Below are positions 8,777 through 16,710 of a DNA stretch of 46,788 nt, in pieces. The stretch is from Lentisphaerota bacterium (lineage in GTDB: Bacteria; Verrucomicrobiota; Lentisphaeria; Victivallales; Victivallaceae). The stretch is from assembly GCA_015061525.1 (NCBI GenBank), contig SUWK01000015.1:1-46788 (forward strand), written 5' to 3'. Under the pieces are notes generated by a model. The model was not told where the DNA came from and did no database searches. It saw nothing but the letters and a program-made list of their open reading frames with translations. The position numbers and the translations under genes are program-made. Each line of letters opens with the position of its first letter. Positions within the stretch are counted from its first letter, which is position 1.

Positions 8777-9031
8777 TTATTCCGCATCTGCTTCCGGAGC
8801 AGTTTCCGCAGCGGCTTCAGCAGCCGGAGTTTCGTTTTCATCCGGAAATTCATAGGACAGAAGACCTTCTGCGATCTCCAGCAGTGCGATATCAAGCAGA
8901 TTTTCTGAATCACACTTGATCATCGGACGTCCGCCGGCAGCAAGCTGTTTTGCCCGTTTGGCGGCAACCACCGACAGGATCTGGGGATCGGTGATATTCT
9001 GACGTGCCCGTTCCAGGTAACTGTTGTTCAT
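8777..9031 (-). CDS. rpoZ: DNA-directed RNA polymerase omega subunit
   Basis: An 84-residue protein matching omega, the small subunit that helps fold and assemble the beta-prime subunit. The conserved core is visible: LSVVAAKRAKQLAAGGRPMI, an acidic residue pair, and ALLEIAEGLL. The tail is rich in Ala and Glu, as in many omegas. An AAGGAGA site precedes the ATG. It is the last gene of a four-gene minus-strand operon, 18 bases after the acyl-CoA dehydrogenase stop, which is an unusual partner set; omega more often follows gmk. A terminator follows directly. Confidence 0.85.
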   Translation of the reverse strand: MNNSYLERARQNITDPQILSVVAAKRAKQLAAGGRPMIKCDSENLLDIALLEIAEGLLSYEFPDENETPAAEAAAETAPEADAE

Positions 9032-9049
9032 TGTTGCAAATCTCCTTTA

Positions 9050-10780
9050 TCAGTAATCAATGATATCACGGTGATTGGCGATGAGTTTGGTGTCGCCGGA
9101 GCAAACATTGATGAAGCGGCGTTCAAACTCGGCAACGGCATCCAGAACGTAACGTTCCGCGATGGGGGCGCGGTCAGCACAGATCGCACCGTCACGCAGC
9201 AGCAGCAGACCGACGAAAATGTAAGTTTCCATTTCCACCAGATTGCGCGCCATCAGATCGTGATAAGCAGTGTCTTTGCTGCCGTCTTCCGTGCGTTTTT
9301 CCGCAACGAATTTTACCGCTTCAAGCTGTTTTGAGTGGAGAGAAGCCAGTTTATCACGCAGTGCCGCCAGCTCAGCAGGCAGTTCCATAGCGAAAAGTTC
9401 CGCCATGCGTTTGTCGGCATCACGCTGCATCACACCGCCGATGGCAGCCACGATTTGCAGCTGTGTGGTTCCCTCGTAGATATTGGTGATACGTGCATCG
9501 CGGTAGTAACGCTCCGCATTGAAGTCACGCATGTAACCGGTACCGCCGTGGATCTGAATGCCGTCATACGCGATGGAGTTGGCACTTTCAGTTGCCAATG
9601 CTTTGCACATCGGGGTGAGCTGAGCGGCAAGTTTGGTGTAATATTTCTGTTTGGCACGGTCTTCATCGGTGGGAGTACCGTGTTCAACAATGTGGGTATA
9701 CACGTTGCGCAGGTCAACGACGCGGGTCGTTTCATAAAGCAGCGCACGGGCCGCGGTCAGGCGGACTTTCATGGAACTCAACATCGAGTAGATCGCAGGG
9801 AACTTGTCGATGCTGCGTTTGAACTGCTCACGCTCAGAGGCGTATTTGCGCGCCTGACGGTACGCTGCTTCAGCAATACCGACCGCCTGCGCACTGATTG
9901 CCACGCGGGCACCATTCATCAGACTCATCACGTAACGGATCAGCCCCAGACGGCGTTTACCGCAAAGCTGTGCCGGTACATCGTTGAACTGCAGTTCGCA
10001 GGTCGCAACACCGTGGATACCCATTTTGTCCTCAATGCGGCGCACCACCAGCTGCGGGCAGGCTTCGCAGATGAACATTGACAATCCGCGGCCGTCGGTG
10101 GTTCCCTCTTCGGAACGCGCCAGCACCAGATGTACTTTGGAACAGCCGTTGGTGATGAAGCGTTTCATACCGTTGAGGTACCACTGACCGTTTTCGTCCT
10201 GATAGGCGCGCAGACGGACGGACTGCAAATCTGAACCGTAATCCGGTTCGGTCAGGTCCATTGAACCGTCAAATTCGCCGCTGGCGAAACGGGGCAGATA
10301 GAAGTTTTTCTGCTCATCATTGCCGAAGAAGTTGATGGTTTCCGCAATGTCCTGCAAACCGAAAATGTTTTGCAGAGAAGCATCGGCACGGGAAACGATC
10401 TCGGTCATCATCGTGTAGACGGAGCAGGGGAAGTTCAAACCGCCGTACTGGTGTCCGAGCATGACGCCCATCAGACCGGCCTGTTTGAGATCTTCAAGAT
10501 TCTGGAGGGTCAGCGGGTGATAGATCACCTTACCGTCTTTGAACTGGGCACCGACCTGATCCACAGTACGTGAACGCGCTTCAATGCGTTCACCGGCGAT
10601 CTCGCCGATAACTTTCAATGCACGTTCATAGTTGTCCAGAGCATCTTTGAAATCAACCGGAGCGGAATCGAACTTTTCCGCATTTTTGTAGTTATCTTCA
10701 AGCAGACCGGTGATTTCGGCAAGCTCAAGATTCTGCAGCGTGAATTCAAGGTCCTGATTGTCTGAAAAATAGTTCAACAT
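9050..10780 (-). CDS. Acyl-CoA dehydrogenase
   Basis: A 576-residue FAD enzyme that oxidises acyl-CoA thioesters at the alpha-beta bond and passes electrons to electron-transfer flavoprotein. In order it shows an N-terminal helical region, the FAD-binding stretch MDLTEPDYGSDL, the beta domain (GMKRFITNG), the GARVAISAQAVGIAEAAY helix, and YDGIQIHGGTGYMRD. The catalytic base is E436 in IYEGTTQLQ. The length and C-terminal extension match the long AcdA-like subgroup rather than the 380-residue short-chain enzymes. It directly follows etfA, so this ETF is its probable electron acceptor. No hydratase, thiolase or CoA ligase gene lies nearby, so the acyl substrate is open. An AGGGAGA site lies upstream. 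Confidence 0.93.
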   Translation of the reverse strand: MLNYFSDNQDLEFTLQNLELAEITGLLEDNYKNAEKFDSAPVDFKDALDNYERALKVIGEIAGERIEARSRTVDQVGAQFKDGKVIYHPLTLQNLEDLKQAGLMGVMLGHQYGGLNFPCSVYTMMTEIVSRADASLQNIFGLQDIAETINFFGNDEQKNFYLPRFASGEFDGSMDLTEPDYGSDLQSVRLRAYQDENGQWYLNGMKRFITNGCSKVHLVLARSEEGTTDGRGLSMFICEACPQLVVRRIEDKMGIHGVATCELQFNDVPAQLCGKRRLGLIRYVMSLMNGARVAISAQAVGIAEAAYRQARKYASEREQFKRSIDKFPAIYSMLSSMKVRLTAARALLYETTRVVDLRNVYTHIVEHGTPTDEDRAKQKYYTKLAAQLTPMCKALATESANSIAYDGIQIHGGTGYMRDFNAERYYRDARITNIYEGTTQLQIVAAIGGVMQRDADKRMAELFAMELPAELAALRDKLASLHSKQLEAVKFVAEKRTEDGSKDTAYHDLMARNLVEMETYIFVGLLLLRDGAICADRAPIAERYVLDAVAEFERRFINVCSGDTKLIANHRDIIDY

Positions 10781-10797
10781 TTAAGAATTTCTCCCTG

Positions 10798-11820
10798 TTA
10801 CTGCTGCTTTGCTTTGAATGCTTTGATCATTTGCGGGATGACCTGATTGAGATCACCGACGATCGCGTAGTGGGCACAGCTGAAGATCGGGGCACCCGGA
10901 TCGGTATTGATCGCGATGATCTTTTTGGATTCACTCATACCCGCAGTGTGCTGGATCGAACCTGAAATACCGCAGGCAATATAAAGACGCGGACGCACGG
11001 TGACACCGGTCTGACCGACCTGATGATCGTGGCTGATCCAGCCGGCATCAACGGCGGCACGGGAAGCACCGACTTCACCGCCGATGGCTTCTGCCAGATC
11101 GTAGATCAGTTTGAAGTTTTCTTTGGAACCGACACCGTAGCCGCCGGCGACGATGATCTGGGCTCCCTGCAGGTCAACTTCCTTATCTGCCCGGACACGT
11201 TCAATTACCTGAATGACGGTATCTTCCGCAGTGAGTTCCACCGGAACTTTGAGCAGTTCACCGGTCCTTGAGGTGTCAGCTTCACCGAGTTTCATCACGC
11301 CTTCGCGGACGGTGACCATCTGGGGATCATCCCAGGTGTTGACGATGGTGGCGATGATGTTGCCGCCGAATGCCGGACGGATCTGCATAAGTTTGTCGGT
11401 GTAGCTTTTGCCGTTTTTCTTGTCTTCAAAGTCGTCGATCTGAAGATCTGTGCAGTCAGCAGTAAGACCGGCAAGTTTCTCGGAAGCAATACGCGGAGCC
11501 AGTTCGCGACCCTTGAGCGTGGCACCGAAAAGCAGAATATTCGGTTTGTGTTCAAGGATCAGCTTCATAATGACTTTTGCATAAGGCAACACGGTGAAAG
11601 GCTCCAGACGGGGATCTTCCGCGAGAATGACCCGGTCGCAGCCGTAGTGGTAAAGGGTGTCGATGCAGCCGGACAGATTATCTCCCAGCAGGATTCCTTC
11701 AAGTTTTACACCCAGACGGTCGGCAAGTTCACGACCCTTGGAAACCAGCTGCAAGCTGACTCCGGCGATTTTGCCCTGTTCCTGCTCGATAAAGACCCAA
11801 ACATTTCCAATATTAGCCAT
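10798..11820 (-). CDS. etfA: Electron transfer flavoprotein alpha subunit
   Basis: EtfA binds the FAD that carries electrons between acyl-CoA dehydrogenase and the respiratory or bifurcating partner. The 340-residue protein shows the N-terminal alpha/beta domain and the C-terminal FAD domain with GGYGVGSKENF, DAGWISHDHQVGQTG and the CGISGSIQHTAGM signature, then AINTDPGAPIF. It starts three bases after the etfB stop and is followed after 17 bases by the dehydrogenase gene. No ferredoxin-like extension is present at the N-terminus. Whether this ETF bifurcates cannot be decided from the visible motifs. Confidence 0.96.
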   Translation of the reverse strand: MANIGNVWVFIEQEQGKIAGVSLQLVSKGRELADRLGVKLEGILLGDNLSGCIDTLYHYGCDRVILAEDPRLEPFTVLPYAKVIMKLILEHKPNILLFGATLKGRELAPRIASEKLAGLTADCTDLQIDDFEDKKNGKSYTDKLMQIRPAFGGNIIATIVNTWDDPQMVTVREGVMKLGEADTSRTGELLKVPVELTAEDTVIQVIERVRADKEVDLQGAQIIVAGGYGVGSKENFKLIYDLAEAIGGEVGASRAAVDAGWISHDHQVGQTGVTVRPRLYIACGISGSIQHTAGMSESKKIIAINTDPGAPIFSCAHYAIVGDLNQVIPQMIKAFKAKQQ

Positions 11821-11823
11821 TTT

Positions 11824-12711
11824 TTACCCCAGAGTGTGATCGCTGATAAGTTCGTGCATAAGTCCGGCAATGCCTTCGGCATCGGCGGAAACCGTCTTGG
11901 CCTCTCCGGCGGTAAGTACCACGCTCATGACCTGTTTGACCTTGGTCGGTGAACCGGGGAAACCGATGCGCTCGGGGGCGGCATTGATGTCGGCGGCAGA
12001 ATACTCTTCAATGAGCAGACCGGCAGTTTTGAGATCAGCTTTGCATTTTTCCGGATCGGCGATCTCGCCTTTTTTTGCGGCGGCATCGATCTCACCGGGA
12101 GTGCGGGCGCGTTTGTATTTCATGATCAATTTGACATTCATCGGACGCGGATCATTCGCATCGATGACAGTCAGAAGAGCCGGAAGCGGAGAGCTGAGGA
12201 TTTCGTAACCGCCTTCAATGGCACGGCGGGCAACGATTTTGCCGGGTTCCAGAGATTTGACCTCTTCAACGTAGCAGATCTGCGGAATGTTGAGCTTTTC
12301 CGCGATCTGGGGACCGACCTGGGCGGTGTCGCCGTCAATAGCCTGACGTCCGCAGAGGACGAGGTCGATATCGCCGAGTTTTTTGGCAACACAGCTCAAA
12401 GTATAACTGGTCGCCAGGGTATCGGCACCGGCGAGGGCGCGGTCAGTGACCAGCACCGCACGGTCTGCGCCGCGGTAGAGAGACTGACGCAGCACTTCCG
12501 CAGCGGCGGGCATACCCATTGTCGCTACTGTTACGTGGGCGTTATAACGGTCCTTGAGTTCAAGGGCCAGTTCCAATGCGTTCAAATCTTCCGGATTGAA
12601 GATCGCCGGAAGGGCGGCACGGTTGACAGTGCCTTCGGGAGTCATCGCATCACCGGAAATATTCTGCGTATCCGGCACCTGTTTGACAAAAACCAACAGA
12701 TGAAAACTCAC
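11824..12711 (-). CDS. etfB: Electron transfer flavoprotein beta subunit
   Basis: EtfB forms the heterodimer with EtfA and carries AMP or a second FAD. The family signature CGRQAIDGDTAQVGPQIAE is present, as are an N-terminal LLVFVKQVPDT and the A/E-A-L-x-L-K region (NALELALELKD). The GTG at 12711 is chosen over an upstream ATG (12747): a GGAGG site sits seven bases before it, and the resulting N-terminus MSFHLLVFVKQVPD is the standard one. It is the first gene of the etfB-etfA-acyl-CoA dehydrogenase-rpoZ operon. The product is 295 residues, somewhat longer than the usual 250-260, with a charged insert (PGEIDAAAKKGEIADPEKC) near residue 200. Confidence 0.94.
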   Translation of the reverse strand: MSFHLLVFVKQVPDTQNISGDAMTPEGTVNRAALPAIFNPEDLNALELALELKDRYNAHVTVATMGMPAAAEVLRQSLYRGADRAVLVTDRALAGADTLATSYTLSCVAKKLGDIDLVLCGRQAIDGDTAQVGPQIAEKLNIPQICYVEEVKSLEPGKIVARRAIEGGYEILSSPLPALLTVIDANDPRPMNVKLIMKYKRARTPGEIDAAAKKGEIADPEKCKADLKTAGLLIEEYSAADINAAPERIGFPGSPTKVKQVMSVVLTAGEAKTVSADAEGIAGLMHELISDHTLG

Positions 12712-12761
12712 GGGGTTACCTCCATCGTTTCTTGAGTTAATAGGCACGAATGTGCCAAACC

Positions 12762-12798
12762 ATTATATTAATATAATACGCAACCGTTGATTTTGCAA
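12762..12798 (-). promoter_or_regulatory. Candidate etfB promoter with 16-bp AT palindrome over the -10
   Basis: On the minus strand TTGCAA (12793-12798) and TATATT (12770-12775) are 17 bases apart, placing transcription start about 50 bases before the etfB GTG. The -10 lies inside a perfect 16-bp palindrome ATTATATTAATATAAT (12762-12777). A second small inverted repeat, GGCAC/GTGCC (12743-12756), falls in the early leader. Either could be an operator; this is inference from position. Confidence 0.5.
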
Positions 12799-12881
12799 AT
12801 GCTGTACTGTTTTTTTTGTTCTTTATCGCATCTGAAAAGGGCAGGATATGTTTTTTTTGCATTTTGGGTGAGTTCTGGGGG

Positions 12882-12910
12882 TTGACTTCGGAGCATTGGG
12901 GTTGTATTGT
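12882..12910 (+). promoter_or_regulatory. Sigma-70-type promoter for the pilT-lepB gene group
   Basis: TTGACT (12882-12887) and TATTGT (12905-12910) are separated by exactly 17 bases and lie about 50 bases before the ATG at 12960. Confidence 0.6.
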
Positions 12911-12959
12911 AAAGTGTTGTCAGGTGAATTACGTTTTTTTGCAGAAAGGATATTTTTTT

Positions 12960-14453
12960 ATGACACCGGATGTGCCTTTGGAAATACAGTGGCTGGTATA
13001 TGCCTTGAGTGAAAACGCCGTGCTTACCGATGAGGACGGTCAGAATTTGTGGGAAAGTCTGGGGCGGACAGGTGATGCCGGAGTTTTTGCCCAGGCGTTT
13101 TTGGATCAGTTGTGTGCTTCGCTTGCTCCGGAGGATCAGCAGGCATGGGCCGATCAGTTGTCCGCTTATCTGGATTATGCGTATGGACAGGCGGCAACCG
13201 GTTATCCGCCGTACAGTGATGGCGGGGCAGGTTCCGCCGGATATGACTCTGCTGCTTACGGAACCGGAGCAGAGTACATCAGCAGCGTGGATTACAGTGT
13301 TCTGCCGAGTCTGAGTGATGTGGCATACTTGAGTGATGAAGAGGTCAGAGACAGGGTAGTGCTGCTGCTGAACAGCCTGCGTGATCTCAAATGCAGTGAT
13401 TTACATCTGTCCGCCGGTTCACCGCCGTTCGTCCGGCGTTTGCTGCAGATCGAGCGTATCGACACTTACGTGCTTACCAAAGAGGATGCCATGCGCATCA
13501 ACTTCGCACTGCTTTCCGAAGAACAGAAAAATGAATTTCTGGAATCTCAGGATATGAGTCTGGCTCTGGAGGTAGGGTATGATCGTTTCAGGGTCTGTCT
13601 GATGGAGCAGAAAGACGGCATTGCCGGCAGTTACCGTCTGGTTCCGGATCATATCAGCTCTCTGGAGGAGCTTGGTTATCTGGATAAAGATGTGGAAAAT
13701 ATCAAGCGTCTGCTTGACTACCACAACGGTCTTATTCTGGTCACCGGTCCGATCGGTTCCGGTAAGACTACCACTCTTGCTGCGATGATCAACATCATCA
13801 ATGAGAAACGTCAGGATCACGTCATTTCAGTAGAGGATCCCATTGAGATATTGCAGATGTCCAACAACTGTCAGGTCTCCCAGCGGGAGGTCGGTTCCCA
13901 TACCAACAGTTACCGTACTGCGCTCAAGGCGTCCTTGCGTGAAGACCCTGATATCATCGTCATCGGTGAAATGCACGACCTTGAAACTATTGAAAACGCC
14001 ATTACCGCTTCTGAAACCGGTCACTTGGTGATCGGAACTTTGCATACCGGTAATGCACCGAATACGTTGAACCGTCTGCTGGATGTGTTCCCCCCGAGTC
14101 AGCAGCCGCAGATCCGGGCGATGACAGCCGGCAGTATGCGCGGAGTTATCTGCCAGAAACTGGTTCCCGACGGATTCGGCGGATTGACTCTGATCTACGA
14201 GATAATGCTGAACACCATGTCGGTATCCAATATCATCAGCGAGGGCAACACGTTCCGTCTGCACTCCACGATGGTCACGTCAGCCAATCAGGGCATGTGT
14301 ACTTTCGATCAGTGCATCTGCGAGAAGTATGCGCGCGGTATGATAAGCCGTGAGGCGGCATTGAAAGAGATGAAAGATCCCACTATCATCGCCCAACTCA
14401 ACTCCATTTGGGCGCAGAGAGAGGCCGCCGCTGCCGCCGCTATGAAGGGATAA
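12960..14453 (+). CDS. PilT-like type IV pilus ATPase with N-terminal extension
   Basis: A hexameric secretion-superfamily ATPase of the PilT group, which powers retraction of type IV pili. Walker A is GPIGSGKTTT with K269. It is followed by the Asp-box region (ISVEDPIEIL), Walker B (DPDIIVIGEMHD) and the His-box (IGTLHTGNAPNTLNRLLD). Two features are odd. There is an extra N-terminal region of roughly 130 residues, part of it low-complexity Gly/Tyr/Ser (around residues 80-100). Also, the region corresponding to the PilT AIRNLIRE motif near the C-terminus is altered. The ATG at 12960 follows GAAAGGA by nine bases. It is followed by a second, more typical PilT, so the two may work as a pair like PilT and PilU. 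No pilin or PilB gene is in the window. Confidence 0.85.
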   Translation: MTPDVPLEIQWLVYALSENAVLTDEDGQNLWESLGRTGDAGVFAQAFLDQLCASLAPEDQQAWADQLSAYLDYAYGQAATGYPPYSDGGAGSAGYDSAAYGTGAEYISSVDYSVLPSLSDVAYLSDEEVRDRVVLLLNSLRDLKCSDLHLSAGSPPFVRRLLQIERIDTYVLTKEDAMRINFALLSEEQKNEFLESQDMSLALEVGYDRFRVCLMEQKDGIAGSYRLVPDHISSLEELGYLDKDVENIKRLLDYHNGLILVTGPIGSGKTTTLAAMINIINEKRQDHVISVEDPIEILQMSNNCQVSQREVGSHTNSYRTALKASLREDPDIIVIGEMHDLETIENAITASETGHLVIGTLHTGNAPNTLNRLLDVFPPSQQPQIRAMTAGSMRGVICQKLVPDGFGGLTLIYEIMLNTMSVSNIISEGNTFRLHSTMVTSANQGMCTFDQCICEKYARGMISREAALKEMKDPTIIAQLNSIWAQREAAAAAAMKG

Positions 14454-14474
14454 TAATTAAAGGAATTTTATATC

Positions 14475-15629
14475 ATGGACAGAGAAGAACCGATCATCAA
14501 TGGTTATTTGCGGACGATGCTTGCCAATGGCGGATCAGACTTGCACTTGTCGATCAATTTTCCGCCCAAAGCGCGTTTTCACGGAAATATTTCCCCTTTG
14601 AGCGATGAGATACTCACTCCGGAATTCATGCACGAATTGATGGAGGAGATCTGCCTGCCGAAAAAGAGGTGGGAAGTTTTTATGAAGAATCACGATCTGG
14701 ACTTCGCACACGAGATCCCCGGTCTGGCGCGTTTCCGCTGCAACTACTTTTACAACTACCACGGCATGGCGTGCGTGCTGCGTCAGATCCCCAGTAAAAT
14801 ATTGACTCTGGAAGATCTGCATCTGCCGGAGGTTTTGAAGACCATCTGTGACTATCAAGCCGGCCTGGTACTGGTAACCGGTCCCACCGGCAGCGGAAAA
14901 TCGACTACGCTTGCTGCGATGATAGACTATATCAACACTTACACCAGCAAACACATCATCACCATTGAAGACCCGATCGAGTTTGTCCATCAGAATAAAA
15001 ACTGTACCATTGTTCACCGCGAGATCGGTATTCACAGCCATTCGTTCCCCGAAGCGCTGCGCGGTGTGATGCGTTCCGACCCGGATATTGTGCTTATCGG
15101 TGAGATGCGCGACAACGAGACCATGCGTCTGGGACTGACTTGTGCCTCCATGGGTATGCTGGTTTTTGCCACACTGCACACCAACAATGCTCCGCAGACC
15201 ATCGATCGTATCATCGATGCGTTCCCGGCGGATGAACAGGCGCAGATCCGGACTATGCTGGCAGAGTGTCTGCAGGCGGTGGTTTCCCAGCTTTTGTGCC
15301 GCAAGCTCAACGGCGGCCGGGTGGCGGTGCATGAGGTTCTGCTCCATACCGATGCTTTGCCCAACACCATCCGCGAAGGTCAGATATCCAATATCCGCAC
15401 CATTATCGATGCCGGTGTCGGTATGGGCATGATGGCGATGGATAACTCCATCCAGCGTGAACTTGATGCCGGACAAATCAGTGCGGAAGAGGCATACATG
15501 AAAGCCAGTGACAAAGGCCGCTTCCTGCCGTTGATGCAGGCGGAAAAAAAGATGATGGAAGAGCAACTGGCCGCTGAATATGCCGCGATGTACGGCAATC
15601 AGGATCCGGCGGCGCAGCAGGTGCAGTAA
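14475..15629 (+). CDS. PilT-family twitching motility ATPase
   Basis: A 384-residue PilT/PilU-type ATPase, close to the normal length. It has the N-terminal PAS-like domain with GGSDLHLS, Walker A GPTGSGKSTT (K142), the Asp-box IITIEDPIEFVH, Walker B DPDIVLIGEMRD and the His-box FATLHTNNAPQTIDRIIDAFP. It then shows a MLAECLQAVVSQLLC helix, and VHEVLLHTDALPNTIREGQI, which resembles the AIRNLIRE region of retraction ATPases. The C-terminal 40 residues are rich in Gln, Ala and Met. It lies 21 bases after the first PilT-like gene, with an AAAGGAA ribosome site. Which of the two drives retraction, and which modulates it, cannot be told from sequence. Confidence 0.88.
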   Translation: MDREEPIINGYLRTMLANGGSDLHLSINFPPKARFHGNISPLSDEILTPEFMHELMEEICLPKKRWEVFMKNHDLDFAHEIPGLARFRCNYFYNYHGMACVLRQIPSKILTLEDLHLPEVLKTICDYQAGLVLVTGPTGSGKSTTLAAMIDYINTYTSKHIITIEDPIEFVHQNKNCTIVHREIGIHSHSFPEALRGVMRSDPDIVLIGEMRDNETMRLGLTCASMGMLVFATLHTNNAPQTIDRIIDAFPADEQAQIRTMLAECLQAVVSQLLCRKLNGGRVAVHEVLLHTDALPNTIREGQISNIRTIIDAGVGMGMMAMDNSIQRELDAGQISAEEAYMKASDKGRFLPLMQAEKKMMEEQLAAEYAAMYGNQDPAAQQVQ

Positions 15630-15632
15630 AAC

Positions 15633-16139
15633 GTGACGGATAACGGAAACAGAAAAGGTTTCATACAACGGCTGCTGCGTGCTGAATCAAGACGTTTTTC
15701 TTTCAGGCGTCTGCTGATCACAGTGGCAGTCGCAGCACTGTTTTTCGGATTGTTCAAACCGTGTTTCATTCAGGGAAGCAGTATGGAGCCGACGTTCCGG
15801 AACAATACATTCACGCTTTCGTTCCGTTTGCGTTATATTCTGAAAAAGCCGCAGCGCGGTGATATTGTGACCATTGCCTGGTTCGGCAGGCGTGAACTGC
15901 TCAAAAGAGTGGTCGCTGTTGCCGGCGATACGGTGGAGTTCCGGAACGGTGTGCTGGTCATCAACGGTGAAGAGCAGAATGAACCTTATGTAAAATTGCC
16001 GTGCAACTGGTCACGTGAGCCGGTGACAGTCAGAGATGGTTACTGTTTCGCGGTAGGCGACAACCGCAGTCAGGATATGCCGGAACATGTTTTCGGCGAA
16101 ATAAAACTGGAGAGAATTACCGGAGGGGTGTTGTTTTGA
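15633..16139 (+). CDS. lepB: Signal peptidase I
   Basis: A 168-residue S26 signal peptidase that removes signal peptides on the outer face of the cytoplasmic membrane. A single N-terminal membrane anchor (about residues 27-43) precedes the catalytic motif QGSSMEPT with Ser50; the general-base Lys91 is in ELLKRVVAVAGD. The box GDNRSQDMPEHVFGEI differs from the usual GDNRxxSxDSRxxG in having Met-Pro-Glu-His instead of the Asp-Ser-Arg core. The start is GTG, three bases after the pilT stop. The gene ends by overlapping the next start by four bases. A second, longer signal peptidase may exist elsewhere in the genome. Confidence 0.9.
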   Translation: MTDNGNRKGFIQRLLRAESRRFSFRRLLITVAVAALFFGLFKPCFIQGSSMEPTFRNNTFTLSFRLRYILKKPQRGDIVTIAWFGRRELLKRVVAVAGDTVEFRNGVLVINGEEQNEPYVKLPCNWSREPVTVRDGYCFAVGDNRSQDMPEHVFGEIKLERITGGVLF

Positions 16140-16633
16140 AGAAGAAGATTTTTTTGTTGTCTGCAGTTCTGCTGCTTTTTATTGCAGCTGCCGGAGTCTG
16201 GTGGTTCATCACCCGCGATCAGCGGGCTGTGAAAGAATTGATCGGCAATGTCGCTCAATGGGTGCAGGTCAGACAGGGGAAAATGGCGCATGAAGGGGTG
16301 CTGAAACATACGAAAAGCGGTGATTTTTTTGCTCCACCGGTCAAAATCATGCTTCGCAAGCCGGAGATGAATTTTGAATTCGGGCAGAATAATCTTGAAC
16401 AGTATTGGATGATGTACTTCCGTTATGTTGAAAGCATGTCGGTCCGGACGGGGGATATTTCCGTCGAGATCGCAGACGGCAGAGCGGTTTTTTCCTTTGA
16501 TGCGGAGATATCCGGAGCGTTTCAGCGCGGTAAATTTGACTTTGAAGGTATCTATCTTGTCAGCGGCAGTGCGGAAAAAATCGATGGAAACTGGAAGATT
16601 TCTTCTGTAACTGTTGAACCGCTGGTTCAATAA
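16136..16633 (+). CDS. Membrane-anchored protein of unknown function
   Basis: A 165-residue protein with a lysine-led N-terminal membrane segment (IFLLSAVLLLFIAAAGVWWFI) and the rest predicted outside the cytoplasm. The remainder alternates a helical start (AVKELIGNVAQWVQVRQG) with beta strands ending in GNWKISSVTVEPLV, an arrangement that recalls NTF2-like or SnoaL-like folds; this is weak. The TTG start overlaps the signal peptidase stop and is preceded by GGAGGGG. The close coupling suggests a link with protein export or the pilus genes before it, but nothing specific can be said. Confidence 0.6.
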   Translation: MKKKIFLLSAVLLLFIAAAGVWWFITRDQRAVKELIGNVAQWVQVRQGKMAHEGVLKHTKSGDFFAPPVKIMLRKPEMNFEFGQNNLEQYWMMYFRYVESMSVRTGDISVEIADGRAVFSFDAEISGAFQRGKFDFEGIYLVSGSAEKIDGNWKISSVTVEPLVQ

Positions 16634-16637
16634 GAGC

Positions 16638-16666
16638 TTGTATTAATGCCGAATGTGCAATATATT
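16638..16666 (+). promoter_or_regulatory. Sigma-70-type promoter of the first amino-acid ABC cassette
   Basis: TTGTAT (16638-16643) and TATATT (16661-16666) are 17 bases apart, with about 44 bases to the TTG start at 16711. An AAGAGGT ribosome site lies just before the start. Confidence 0.55.
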
Positions 16667-16710
16667 ATAAGATTGTTCTTTTATTTTAACTTTATTTCAA
16701 GAGGTCGATT

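Noticed and set aside
12816-12959. Upstream in-frame start for the first PilT-like gene
   Set aside because: The added residues are Phe/Cys/Gly-rich and cover the promoter at 12882-12910. ATG 12960 has a ribosome site.
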